From positions 2,728,001 to 2,792,000 of the forward strand of contig JAPFFF010000009.1 of NCBI GenBank assembly GCA_039105265.1: a DNA stretch of 64,000 bases, in the 5' to 3' direction. This stretch comes from Tritrichomonas musculus. Lineage: Eukaryota > Parabasalia > Tritrichomonadida > Tritrichomonadidae. The first letter of the stretch is position 1, and every line of letters begins with the position of its first letter. The notes beneath the pieces are model-generated. The model was given only the letters and a program-made list of their open reading frames with translations. It was not told where the DNA came from and searched no databases. Shown piece by piece: positions 21,176-30,131 of the stretch. A program made the position numbers and the translations under genes.

Positions 21176-22791
21176 TGTGGTACAAATCAAAGAATTTTAT
21201 AATGTAGATTTGCAATATTAAATAATTTATGCTAACTGCGCTATTTAGAGTCCCTATATATTAAAATAAAAATAATCTCAAGTGATACTAATATATATTA
21301 AATGATCAGAATAAGCATTATTTTTATCTTTCATAAAACTTAAAATCACGTCATAATATTATAAAATATTTGAATTTCACATTGAACATCAATATAAAAT
21401 GAGTTATTTAAAGTATTTAGGATATGATCAACTTTTCCTCATTTTTTTCCTTTCATTTGATGAAATAGCCTTCTCAAAAATAAATGAAAAAAGAATATAT
21501 TTTAAACAACATGAAATGAGCAAGAAAATAGTCTTTATATAAGTCATCATGAGAAAATATTAGTATAAAGCATAGTTATGTATATTCTAAATTCATTAAA
21601 TACTATTATTCCGGAATTAATATATGAAATGTGATTTCCTATTTCAACTTCAATTTGCCTTTCCATCATGATCATATTTTCTATCGGAAAATCTTTAAAA
21701 AATAGATTTTAATGAATATAGGCCTTATTAAGGTATTCATTCAATTTTGTAGTATTCAAAAAGTGACAACGAAAATACATATTTTGCGAAATATATCATT
21801 ATAAATTTTAATTTTTTTTATTAAATATTCATAAAATTAATAATATCATTATATAATATATTTAAATTATTGTATATCTTGCTAAAAGTAGAGATAATTT
21901 CATAAATAATCACTCAGCTAATCTTTTCAACCTGAGTTAAAATTTGAAAAATTGGCCATATTTTTTGATTTTAAAAAGATTTATTTTAAAAAATCAAAAA
22001 TTCCGACGCTGGGGACTTTATTTTGGATAGATTTTTTCTTTGAATACTTTACATATTTTTACTTTTCAGAAATCTTTATTTTCTCACAATTTTACAATTG
22101 TTTATATCTTACAATCTCACAATTATTTCTTAAAAAAATGCTCAATATTCTGAAGCATATAATAATTTCATAGAATTGATCTCAATTTTCTGATGATTCA
22201 AATATTTCATAAAAAATAAATTCAATTTAATAAATTAACTAAAAAATATATCTTATATTTTAAATTGGATTTTCCTCATATTTGCTATAATATTTATACA
22301 AAACATCATTTTTTTTCTAAACTTATCAAATTGTAAAATTTTCATTCAAAAAGAAAAATTAGTTTATTTTTATATCATACGTCAATTTTACCATTATATT
22401 TAGTAAATAAATTTTTTATCATCATATATTTTATTATATTATAATATGATAAAATATACTGCTTTTGTTCAACCTTAATATGGTCTATGAATATTTAAAG
22501 CATTAATACTGTTTTCATTTCATTTTAGCAAACCTCAATAATGTAATATTCTCTAAGAATCGAAAGGCATACAATGTATTAAGTACATTTTGAATTCCTT
22601 TTTAATTTGATTTCATAGTTAATTTTGAATGCATTTAATCAGTAAGATATGAGTGGTGTAAATGATTTTTTTATAAATTTTAATCCAAATGGTTTATAAA
22701 GATAAAAAAAATCATGAAATGAGTAGCTTCACATGGTATTTTTAACATAAGTGCAAAAAAGTTCTAGCTGATTTTAGCTGAAGTGCGATAC
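21176..22791. other. Intergenic, nothing recognisable
   Basis: About 1.6 kb of AT-rich DNA after the nested elements. Short open frames here are Phe/Leu/Lys-rich and look random. No RNA gene seen. Confidence 0.5.
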
Positions 22792-22817
22792 AAGGTCAAT
22801 ATTGACCTTAACCGTTT
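22792..22817. promoter_or_regulatory. 18-bp perfect palindrome next to an AACCGTTT box
   Basis: AAGGTCAATATTGACCTT at 22792-22809 is a perfect palindrome, followed at once by AACCGTTT (22810-22817), the reverse of the AACGG core element. It is about 265 bases upstream of the next ATG, so a link to that gene is uncertain. Confidence 0.35.
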
Positions 22818-23071
22818 GGGCAAAAATAGCTCCAATTATTTTTTTTTTTTTTTTTATTTTTTATTTGATGTTATTGTTGTTGTCAGTCAAATTCAGAAAG
22901 ATAAGTGTTCCCAACAATTTAGAAAACTGTTTTCTGAAAACATCAAATTTAAAAAAATCAGAAGAATGTTTTCAATTTGGCACAGAATTTGAATTGAATA
23001 CCTAAAATTTTTCAATTTGATTAAATTTGTGCCATAAAAAATTATTTTTTCTATATGAATCAATTTTAATT

Positions 23072-23076
23072 TCACT
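23072..23076 (+). promoter_or_regulatory. Inr TCACT of small membrane-protein gene
   Basis: TCACT (TCAYW) lies 4 bases before the ATG at 23081, close but within the short leaders known in trichomonads. It supports that ATG over the upstream in-frame TTG. Confidence 0.55.
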
Positions 23077-23080
23077 TTTA

Positions 23081-23662
23081 ATGGATATTAAAAAGAGAAT
23101 AATTAGATCCAAATTATTTGGATACATTTCAGGAAGTTCTCTCATCGCTGTTGGTGCTTTCTCTTTAATTAAGAAGAAGCTCAAATGGAAATGTTCAGCA
23201 ACTTTAATAATTGGTGGATTAATAACTAATATTATTGCAAATAAGCAGGAAATTCCTGAAGAAGACCAAGAAGATGAACAAAAACTTTTGGAATTATTTG
23301 AAAATAGATGCAATCATAACAAAGATTTAAAATCATTTGTTTTTTTGGGCAGTTTATGTACAATAATTGGAAGTTCAGTATACTTATGCTCAAATAAATC
23401 TGATATAAATTTGATTGCGGCAGCAACTTCATTGTCTGGAGGTGTTGTTACTCTTATTTCAGGCGAGATGATTTGGAACAATCAATTAATTTTGTTGTCG
23501 ATAAAAAGCAAAATTGAAAAAATCCTTGAAGAGAAAAATAAAACTATTGACGACCTTTCGAGAAAGGTAAATTCGAAATCCTTTAATTATATCATTCCAT
23601 TTTCATTTGTTGTTGGAATCTTTGTTATAGGAGCAATAACATTTATTTTCATAAAACATTAA
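23081..23662 (+). CDS. Small multi-span membrane protein, unrecognised
   Basis: A 193-residue protein beginning M-D-I-K-K-R. Hydrophobic segments fall near residues 13-30, 40-53, 85-103, 110-130 and 170-192, with a charged acidic loop (about 57-80) and a Lys/Glu-rich helical stretch (about 140-165) before the last span. Five helices are likely, with Lys-rich ends. No family is recognised. The frame is open further upstream only from a TTG at 23027, and the initiator sits between, so 23081 is taken as the start. The gene stands alone between two transposable-element clusters, so it could be lineage-specific. Confidence 0.7.
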   Translation: MDIKKRIIRSKLFGYISGSSLIAVGAFSLIKKKLKWKCSATLIIGGLITNIIANKQEIPEEDQEDEQKLLELFENRCNHNKDLKSFVFLGSLCTIIGSSVYLCSNKSDINLIAAATSLSGGVVTLISGEMIWNNQLILLSIKSKIEKILEEKNKTIDDLSRKVNSKSFNYIIPFSFVVGIFVIGAITFIFIKH

Positions 23663-23957
23663 TATATCATAAAGTTTTAATTAAAAAAAAAAAAATAAAT
23701 AAATAAAACGATGTTCATATTGAATGATATTTTTCTTAAGTTTTCAGTTGTTCTCCTTTTATTAAATTCAATTGAAATCGATGTTGACATTGATTTTCAA
23801 TTGCAGTTTTTTCATATGATTCATTTATTTTTAGTTTGTTTTAAATTTACCCTTCGGATGTAATTGGAATTTTAAAAAATTCAATGAAAAGACGTATTAA
23901 AATGTAAAATTGCCGAAATGAAACGTAATTACATAATTTATATAAAAATAAAAAAAG

Positions 23958-24025
23958 CAAAGAGGTTTAGTTTCGAACTCAATACTTTGGCCTTACAATA
24001 ATTTAACCTCTAAGCTAGAGCTCTC
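23958..24025 (-). ncRNA. tRNA-like Pol III cassette, left arm
   Basis: On the minus strand, TAGCTTAGAGG matches the Pol III A box and, about 40 bases on, GTTCGAAAC matches the B box, as in a tRNA gene. The T-arm can pair at four of five positions, and a run of seven T follows the 3' end as a terminator. The acceptor stem pairs only partly and there is no proper T33/anticodon loop, so it is not a working tRNA but a tRNA-related unit, as in SINEs. Confidence 0.45.
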
Positions 24026-24805
24026 AAATTTGAAAGGACAAAATATTTATATTTAAAGATAAATTTATTTTTCAAATTCAATTTTTTATTAACTTTTTCT
24101 AGAAAAGTCATATTCCAATTAAAGTGCCCCAAAAAAATAGGGGTCTCATTCAATAAAATGGGGGTCGACGATCAAGTTAAGAAAAAATTGAATATTTTTT
24201 CAGAAAATATAATTTTAAGAAAAAATTTTTTTTTCAAATATTTTTTTCTCAAAATAAATTTTTATTATCGTTTTCCCTTGAAATTAATTATTTTTTGAAT
24301 TGACCCCCTATTTTTTGAATCGACCCCCCTTTATTTCTCTCACTTTATTTTCACGCAGGCGTAATCGTAAAACGTAATTGATTTTTTTTCTTGGTCTATT
24401 TTATTGAAAAAGTTTGAACAGAACATATTTTTAAAAACCTCAGAAGAGCAATTTTAAATGAAAATGAAAAATGAATTTTCTCCCAAAAAATTTATCATTT
24501 TAATCTATATATATGGGAAATGATAATACAGATTCATTCTTATATATTAATTTTTATTTAATCTAAGTTTGCTCCTTGAAATTGTTGAACTGTGATTGGT
24601 CAATGAATTTCAATTTATAAACTTAGATTATAATCTAAGTTTTTTCTCCCAAAAAAAAAAGTAACAAAAGTAAGTGATGAAGAAAAGAATAAAATTTTCA
24701 TTTATTCCTGAAAATCAAATATTTCGAATTTGTATTTGAAAAATAAATAATTTAAAATAGTCTAGAATATATCTTTAAATATAAATATTTTATCCTTTCA
24801 AATTT

Positions 24806-24878
24806 GAGAGCTCTAGCTTAGAGGTTAAATTAATTTGAGGCCAAAGAATTGAGTTTGAAACTACACCTCGTTGCCTTT
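24806..24878 (+). ncRNA. tRNA-like Pol III cassette, right arm
   Basis: The same A box TAGCTTAGAGG, a B box with one change (GTTTGAAAC), and a run of seven T right after. It points outward to the right, the mirror of the left-arm cassette. The B-box change suggests this copy is weaker. Confidence 0.4.
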
Positions 24879-25149
24879 TTTTGTTTTTATTTAAATTATG
24901 TAATTACGTTTCATTTCGGCAATTTTACATTTTAATACGTCTTTTCATTGAATTTTATAAAATTCCAATTACGTCCGAAGGGAAAGTCTTAAATTTGAGT
25001 TGGTAGAATGATGTGATTCAAATTAAACTATAAGAGAAAAAAAAAAAAAAAAACAGCAATGATTAAATATTTAAAATAATAATAAATTAATATTTGAAAA
25101 TTAAAAGGAAAAAATAATTTTTTACACAATGTATAATATGATACTTACA

Positions 25150-26829
25150 TTAATAATCAACTCCAGTAAATTCGCCTGATGTTTCAATATAATTCTGGAT
25201 TATATTCAAAACTTGTTGTGCTTCTGGTTCTGATGCCAAACAAGAAAGAACTTCAACAACTTTGTCAGGAGTTTCTTTTCTAGATAAAACGCCTCTAAAT
25301 ACGCCAACTGCTGAAGCAATCATTCCTTCTCTCATTGTAGCATCATCATCAAACTTAGCAAGCACATCATAAGCTTTCATCGAAAAATAGTAAAATCCTT
25401 CAATATAGCAATCATTGGCAATTATTTGAAGTAGAGTTTTGGCATCTTCTGTCTGTGTCGCTTCTTGATAGAGATTCCAAGCACTTTCTGGTTTTTTGTT
25501 TTTAATATAGCATCTGCAAAGCCAAGAAACGTAGAAAATTTCTTTTTTGTAATATTCGTTTTTAACTTGCAAAAAGTAGTTTTCAGCTTCCATCCATCTT
25601 TGTAATGAGGCAAGGCTCATTGCTTTGTTGTATTTAAATTCATCTGAACTGTCAAGTTGTTCAATGGTATCAAGAATTCGAAGTGTTTCTTGATATTCAC
25701 CAGCAATAAATTTGGTTGTAGCAAGGCATTGGCGGCCTGGGACAGTATCTTTAACAACATCCATTGAGCCAATTTCTGCAAAGATAGAATTAGATTCTTC
25801 GATCATATTAACATCGCCATTAAGTTGCCCAAAAGCTAGTATAACAATAGCACGAAGTACAATTTCACTTATATCAACTGGTTGAAAATTTTGAAGTAGA
25901 TTGAAAGCTTCTGTACAATTGTTTTGCATCATGTATAATAATGCAAGATTGAATTTCGCTTCTGGGAGAGAATCAACTAGTTTGGGAAGGATCGTAAAGC
26001 CATCTTCTCCATTATGAAAAACAACTAAGTTATGTTGAATAAGAGAATCGACAAAATTATATGATGCACTAGCAAATTTTCTAATTTGAAGAAGCTGAGA
26101 TTCAGCAACATCAGGAGAAAACAGTCTAAAATAATCACAGGCTTTCAAATTAAGTCCAACTGCTGAGTCACTATTTACAGCTAAGTATTGATCAACTGAA
26201 TCGTTTGACTCTTGAAATTGATCAAGTTTAAATTGGCACATAGCAATATAAACATAAAGAGCTAAAAAATCAGGATGTTGTTGAAGTATTTTCTCGTATA
26301 TATCGATTGCATCTTGGTAATTTGTTCGTTGATAATGAATAGCAGCAAGAGAAAGCTGATTATCAAGGGTACCAATTAATTCAGAATGAGCTTTAAATAA
26401 TTGTGTTTCATCATTTCTTTTATGAGCAATATGAAATAATAATCGTGTTCTATAATCGCATGATGGTCCTTTTTCTGCTGCTTCTTGTGCAGCATCATAT
26501 TCTTGACTATAAAAAAGGCATGATGCGATGTATAAATATATTGTATTATCGTCTGGTTCAGCTTCAAGAAGTTTTTGATATAATTCTATTGCTTTAGTAT
26601 ATTCGCCAAGATGAAAAAGACTATACCCATGCCATAACGCTAATTCTTTTGTATAAGGTTGTCCAAGTTCATCACGAATAAATTCAATAAAAGTTGAAGC
26701 AGAACTATAATCTCGAAATTCAATTGCTTGAAGGATATATTGTTCGTTTGTTTCTTTTTGGAGAACGGGAGGTTCGGAAATTTCTTTTGGTTGCGGTGCA
26801 GTTTTCTTCTTTAATGATCCAACAATCAT
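25150..26829 (-). CDS. IFT56: Intraflagellar transport protein IFT56 (TTC26/DYF-13)
   Basis: A 559-residue TPR protein that follows the IFT56 family from end to end: N-terminal W-H-G-Y-S-L-F-H-L-G-E-Y-T-K-A, then R-L-L-F-H-I-A-H-K, Q-L-S-L-A-A-I-H-Y, L-N-L-K-A-C-D-Y-F-R-L-F, P-G-R-Q-C, and the late S-W-L-C-R-C-Y-I-x-N-K-K-P and L-Q-I-I-A-N-D-C-Y. Length matches (human about 554). IFT56 is a subunit of the IFT-B complex that carries axonemal cargo into flagella. The organism is therefore flagellated. It stands alone, with its own upstream region of about 1 kb. Confidence 0.95.
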   Translation of the reverse strand: MIVGSLKKKTAPQPKEISEPPVLQKETNEQYILQAIEFRDYSSASTFIEFIRDELGQPYTKELALWHGYSLFHLGEYTKAIELYQKLLEAEPDDNTIYLYIASCLFYSQEYDAAQEAAEKGPSCDYRTRLLFHIAHKRNDETQLFKAHSELIGTLDNQLSLAAIHYQRTNYQDAIDIYEKILQQHPDFLALYVYIAMCQFKLDQFQESNDSVDQYLAVNSDSAVGLNLKACDYFRLFSPDVAESQLLQIRKFASASYNFVDSLIQHNLVVFHNGEDGFTILPKLVDSLPEAKFNLALLYMMQNNCTEAFNLLQNFQPVDISEIVLRAIVILAFGQLNGDVNMIEESNSIFAEIGSMDVVKDTVPGRQCLATTKFIAGEYQETLRILDTIEQLDSSDEFKYNKAMSLASLQRWMEAENYFLQVKNEYYKKEIFYVSWLCRCYIKNKKPESAWNLYQEATQTEDAKTLLQIIANDCYIEGFYYFSMKAYDVLAKFDDDATMREGMIASAVGVFRGVLSRKETPDKVVEVLSCLASEPEAQQVLNIIQNYIETSGEFTGVDY

Positions 26830-27839
26830 TTATTATTTTATATTCTTAAATGGTCATTTTATATTAATTTGATGAAAATAACAATATTTATAAAATAAGA
26901 AAATCTTTATATTTTTAATGAAAATGATAATAATTATAAAGCAATTTTTAATAAATTAATATTTTCTATTTAATATTTAGTATTTAAATATATATTTTTT
27001 ATTAATATAAAAGATATTATAAATTTCAATTCGTATGAGTTCAAAAAACCCGTTTTTTATTTTTTCTAATTAAAAACGTTATATTTTAATCTCGTTTTTT
27101 TTGATGGTAAAAATTCATTAAATCCATTTACGAATAGTTAAATGGTAAGTGAATGTGAAAATAAATTAATTTTTTAAATGAAAAAAATGATCTTTATAAT
27201 TTCATAATGAATTGTTCATTATGAATTTCATAATATGAAATACTAGAGAACTACAGTTATTCAATAACTATTGTTTATTTCAAAGTGCAATTTGAAGATA
27301 AATAAATCATATTGTAAAATTTAAAGAATAAATAATTTGAGGAATAAAATCGTCTTTTTATTTCAAATTGCAATTATTTTCATATTCTTTGAAAAAAATT
27401 GATAATCTATTCAATTATTGTTAAATAATTATCACAAATATATAATTCTTTCGATTATCAGAAAATTTGAAATAATAAACTGTTATAATATTTATTGTAT
27501 ATATTACAAAAACCAAATAGAAAGAAATATATTTGTTTTTAGTCATATATAATTTTAGAGTAATAAATTTGTTTTCCAGAAAAAACCTAAAATTGTAATA
27601 AAATATTTCCGTTTATAAATTATTGTTATTTTTTTATTGAAAAAATTTTTTTGAATTTAAAATATTGTTATTCGATATTTATATATAAATATGCTTTATA
27701 AGTAATTTTATCCCAAAAAATCATGGTTGAAGATGGTTTCATTTTTTAACTTTTTAATAATACTTTTTTTTAAACCAACTTTTTATGTATTCTCAATTTA
27801 TTAAAAAAATAATTTTTGAAAAAGTTTAAACAAAAAAAA
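26830..27839. other. Intergenic between divergent IFT56 and Sel1 genes
   Basis: About 1 kb, very TA-rich. A GAAAAAGTTTAAAC string immediately precedes the Sel1 gene ATG, resembling AAAAAGTTT strings before other genes. No AACGGT box, RNA gene or inverted-repeat element found. Confidence 0.5.
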
Positions 27840-29801
27840 ATGAAAATATCTCGCAGTAACACAGCTGCAGCTTTTAACTCAAAGCGCATTCCTCTTTCAT
27901 TGCCTGTTCCAAAAAAGAGATCGCTCTTCCCTACACGTGAATTTGATCGTCTGAGCGAACAAAATAGAGCCGTTATTAAAGTTGCTGATGCAGGAAACGA
28001 TGAGAGTTGCTATCGTCTTGGTATGAATCTAATCGAAGGGAAAAATGGCTTTCGGCAGAATGCTGATGTTGGGGTTCAATATTTGGAGCGTGCAATTTCA
28101 AACGATCATATTGAAGCAATCAATTATTACGGTAGAATTTTAATTGAAGGTATATATGTTAATGAAGATCCAGATAAAGCAATGGATATCTATTCCAAAG
28201 GAGCAGAAAAGAAATCCCCTGAATCTATGATCAAACTTGCTTTATTAAAACAATCGAAAGACCCTGATGATGATGATATTTTGCCACTGATTAAAGAAGC
28301 TGCGCAATTGGAAAATGCAGAAGCTATGTATTATTACGGCCGTCATCTGAAAGAAGAAAATGATTTACACGGTGCAACTCTATACTACAAAATGAGTTGT
28401 GATAAAGGCTTTCCACGAGGTATAAACGCATATGGAGTAGCTGTTGAAGAAGGCTGGTCTGGCCCTCCAGATGAAGTCGCCGCTGCAAAGTTATATAAAA
28501 TGGCAGCCGATCAAAATTGTTCAGCAGGTATGCGTAATTATGGATATATGTTAGAAGACGGGCGTGGTGGTTTAAAGAAGAATTTGAAAAAAGCAACAAA
28601 ACTTTATAAAAAAGCAGCTAGTCTAGACGATGTTGATGGAATGGTAAGTTATGCATACATGCTCGAAACAGGACAAGGAATTAAAAAAAATGAAAAACGT
28701 GCTAAAAAAGTATATATGAAAGCAGTTCACAAAAAGTCACCAGAAGCATTAAATTCGATCGGACTTATGTACAGAGATGGTCGAGGTGTTGAACAGGATA
28801 TTATCAAAGCTTTACATTATTTCAAAGCATCTTCTGATTTGGGCAGTGAGCAAGGCCAAGACAATTTCGAATATTTGTATGACGATGCACATCCGAAAGA
28901 TGAAATACTCCAAAGGAAAAAGCCTATATATGAAGAAGAGGAAGAAAGTGGAAGTGATTCTTCATCTTCATCAAGTGATGATGAGGACGACGATGACGAC
29001 GAAGATGATGATGATGGACATGCTGATAATGAAAATGAGTCAAAAAATGAACAAGTCAATGCTGATAAAAAAGATGAAGATTTTCAAATTAGTGACAAGC
29101 CTACACTCAATGATGTTTATCAAATAAAATTAAAAGCAAATGAAGGAAATGTTAAAGCTCTAATTGCATATGCTGATTTTCTTTCCAAAGGTGATATATG
29201 TCGTCAAGATATTCCAGAAGCCTTCAAATGTTATAAATATGCAGCACTTCACCTAAAATCGCCAGAAGGATATATGAAACTTGCAAGATGCTATTTAGAT
29301 GGGTTTGGCGTTGAGAAAGATGTTAAAAAGGGAGCCAAGTATTATAAAAAAGCAGCTGACTTTGGTATTATAGAAGCTTCTCTAATTTATGCAAAATTAT
29401 GCGAAAAAGGTGAAGACAATCTCCAACAAGATCTAGCTGAATCAATAGCATATTACAAAAAAGCCATTGAAGCTGACGATACTGAAGCGATGATGTGTTA
29501 TTCAAATCTTTTTCAAAAAGGAATTGGAGTTAAAAAGAATAACAGAAAAGCAGCTCAATATATGAGGCTTGCTTACGAAAAAGGCAATATGGAAGCTGCT
29601 GCTTATTACGGTAGAATGCTTGCCCTCGGGAAAGGAACTGAAAAAGATACTATAGAGGCTAAAAAAGTTTTGAAACAATCATTCGATTCGGGAAACCCTA
29701 AAGGAAAAGAATTATACCATTTGTTCTTGAATAATCAACTTGTCGATGATGATGAATCCTCGGCTGATGGCAATCGTAGAAAAAGAAGGCAAACCAAATA
29801 A
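27840..29801 (+). CDS. Sel1-like repeat protein
   Basis: A 653-residue protein made of Sel1-like (TPR-related) repeats of about 36 residues in two blocks, residues about 55-350 and 445-625. Repeats show the A-x-x-Y-Y/L-Y-K-x-A-A/S-D and G-x-G-V-x-x-x-x-x-K-A signature. The blocks are separated by an acidic Ser/Asp/Glu linker (about 365-410). The N-terminus is basic and Ser/Pro-rich; the C-terminus ends in a basic R-K-R-R-Q-T-K. Such proteins act as scaffolds, for example in ER-associated degradation (Sel1/Hrd3) or signalling; no signal peptide or membrane segment is visible, so an Hrd3 role is unlikely. The open frame reaches a TTG at 27816; the first ATG is 27840. Confidence 0.92.
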   Translation: MKISRSNTAAAFNSKRIPLSLPVPKKRSLFPTREFDRLSEQNRAVIKVADAGNDESCYRLGMNLIEGKNGFRQNADVGVQYLERAISNDHIEAINYYGRILIEGIYVNEDPDKAMDIYSKGAEKKSPESMIKLALLKQSKDPDDDDILPLIKEAAQLENAEAMYYYGRHLKEENDLHGATLYYKMSCDKGFPRGINAYGVAVEEGWSGPPDEVAAAKLYKMAADQNCSAGMRNYGYMLEDGRGGLKKNLKKATKLYKKAASLDDVDGMVSYAYMLETGQGIKKNEKRAKKVYMKAVHKKSPEALNSIGLMYRDGRGVEQDIIKALHYFKASSDLGSEQGQDNFEYLYDDAHPKDEILQRKKPIYEEEEESGSDSSSSSSDDEDDDDDEDDDDGHADNENESKNEQVNADKKDEDFQISDKPTLNDVYQIKLKANEGNVKALIAYADFLSKGDICRQDIPEAFKCYKYAALHLKSPEGYMKLARCYLDGFGVEKDVKKGAKYYKKAADFGIIEASLIYAKLCEKGEDNLQQDLAESIAYYKKAIEADDTEAMMCYSNLFQKGIGVKKNNRKAAQYMRLAYEKGNMEAAAYYGRMLALGKGTEKDTIEAKKVLKQSFDSGNPKGKELYHLFLNNQLVDDDESSADGNRRKRRQTK

Positions 29802-30110
29802 AAAAATAAAACGGTAAAGTTTTTTGAAGCAAATTAGAACAAAAGAAATATTCTTTTGCATTTGTTTGATAAATTTTTTCCTCCTCAAAAATATTTTTAT
29901 TTTTTAATCTTTTCAATGAAATATCTCCACTAATTTCGTTTTCACTTTTTATTTTGAAAGATACTTTTTTTATGTTTTTTTTTTTTTTTTTGCAAAGTTT
30001 TATTTTATGCAAAGCTTTTGTTGGACTAAACAAAAATGTTTAGTAAAGCAAATAATAAGAGAGTGCAAAACTCTATCAAGATATTCTGAAATAATTCAAA
30101 AATCGTAATA

Positions 30111-30116
30111 AACGGT
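30111..30116 (+). promoter_or_regulatory. AACGGT box of SUN-domain gene
   Basis: AACGGT lies 15 bases before the ATG at 30132, in the same place as the box before thioredoxin. Confidence 0.5.
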
Positions 30117-30131
30117 CTTTTGAAAGAAAAA

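Larger units (their letters stand above)
23850..24982. mobile_element. Long inverted-repeat element whose arms carry tRNA-like cassettes
   Basis: The arms 23850-24065 and 24765-24982 are inverted copies over about 215 bases, starting CCCTTCGGATGTAATTGG on the left and mirrored on the right (one C for T). The middle holds a further inverted pair around AGGGGGTC motifs (about 24125-24180 and 24280-24335) and a palindromic AATCTAAGTTT cluster (about 24555-24645). TTAAATTT occurs at 23841-23848 and 24989-24996 as a possible but imperfectly placed target duplication. No transposase is seen. Confidence 0.7.

Noticed and set aside
27816-27839. TTG start giving eight extra residues for the Sel1 protein (similar TTG extensions for SUN, B56, eIF2B-alpha and the small membrane protein)
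   Set aside because: Trichomonad genes start at ATG; the extra residues match no family, and in two cases the promoter motif lies inside or next to the extension.
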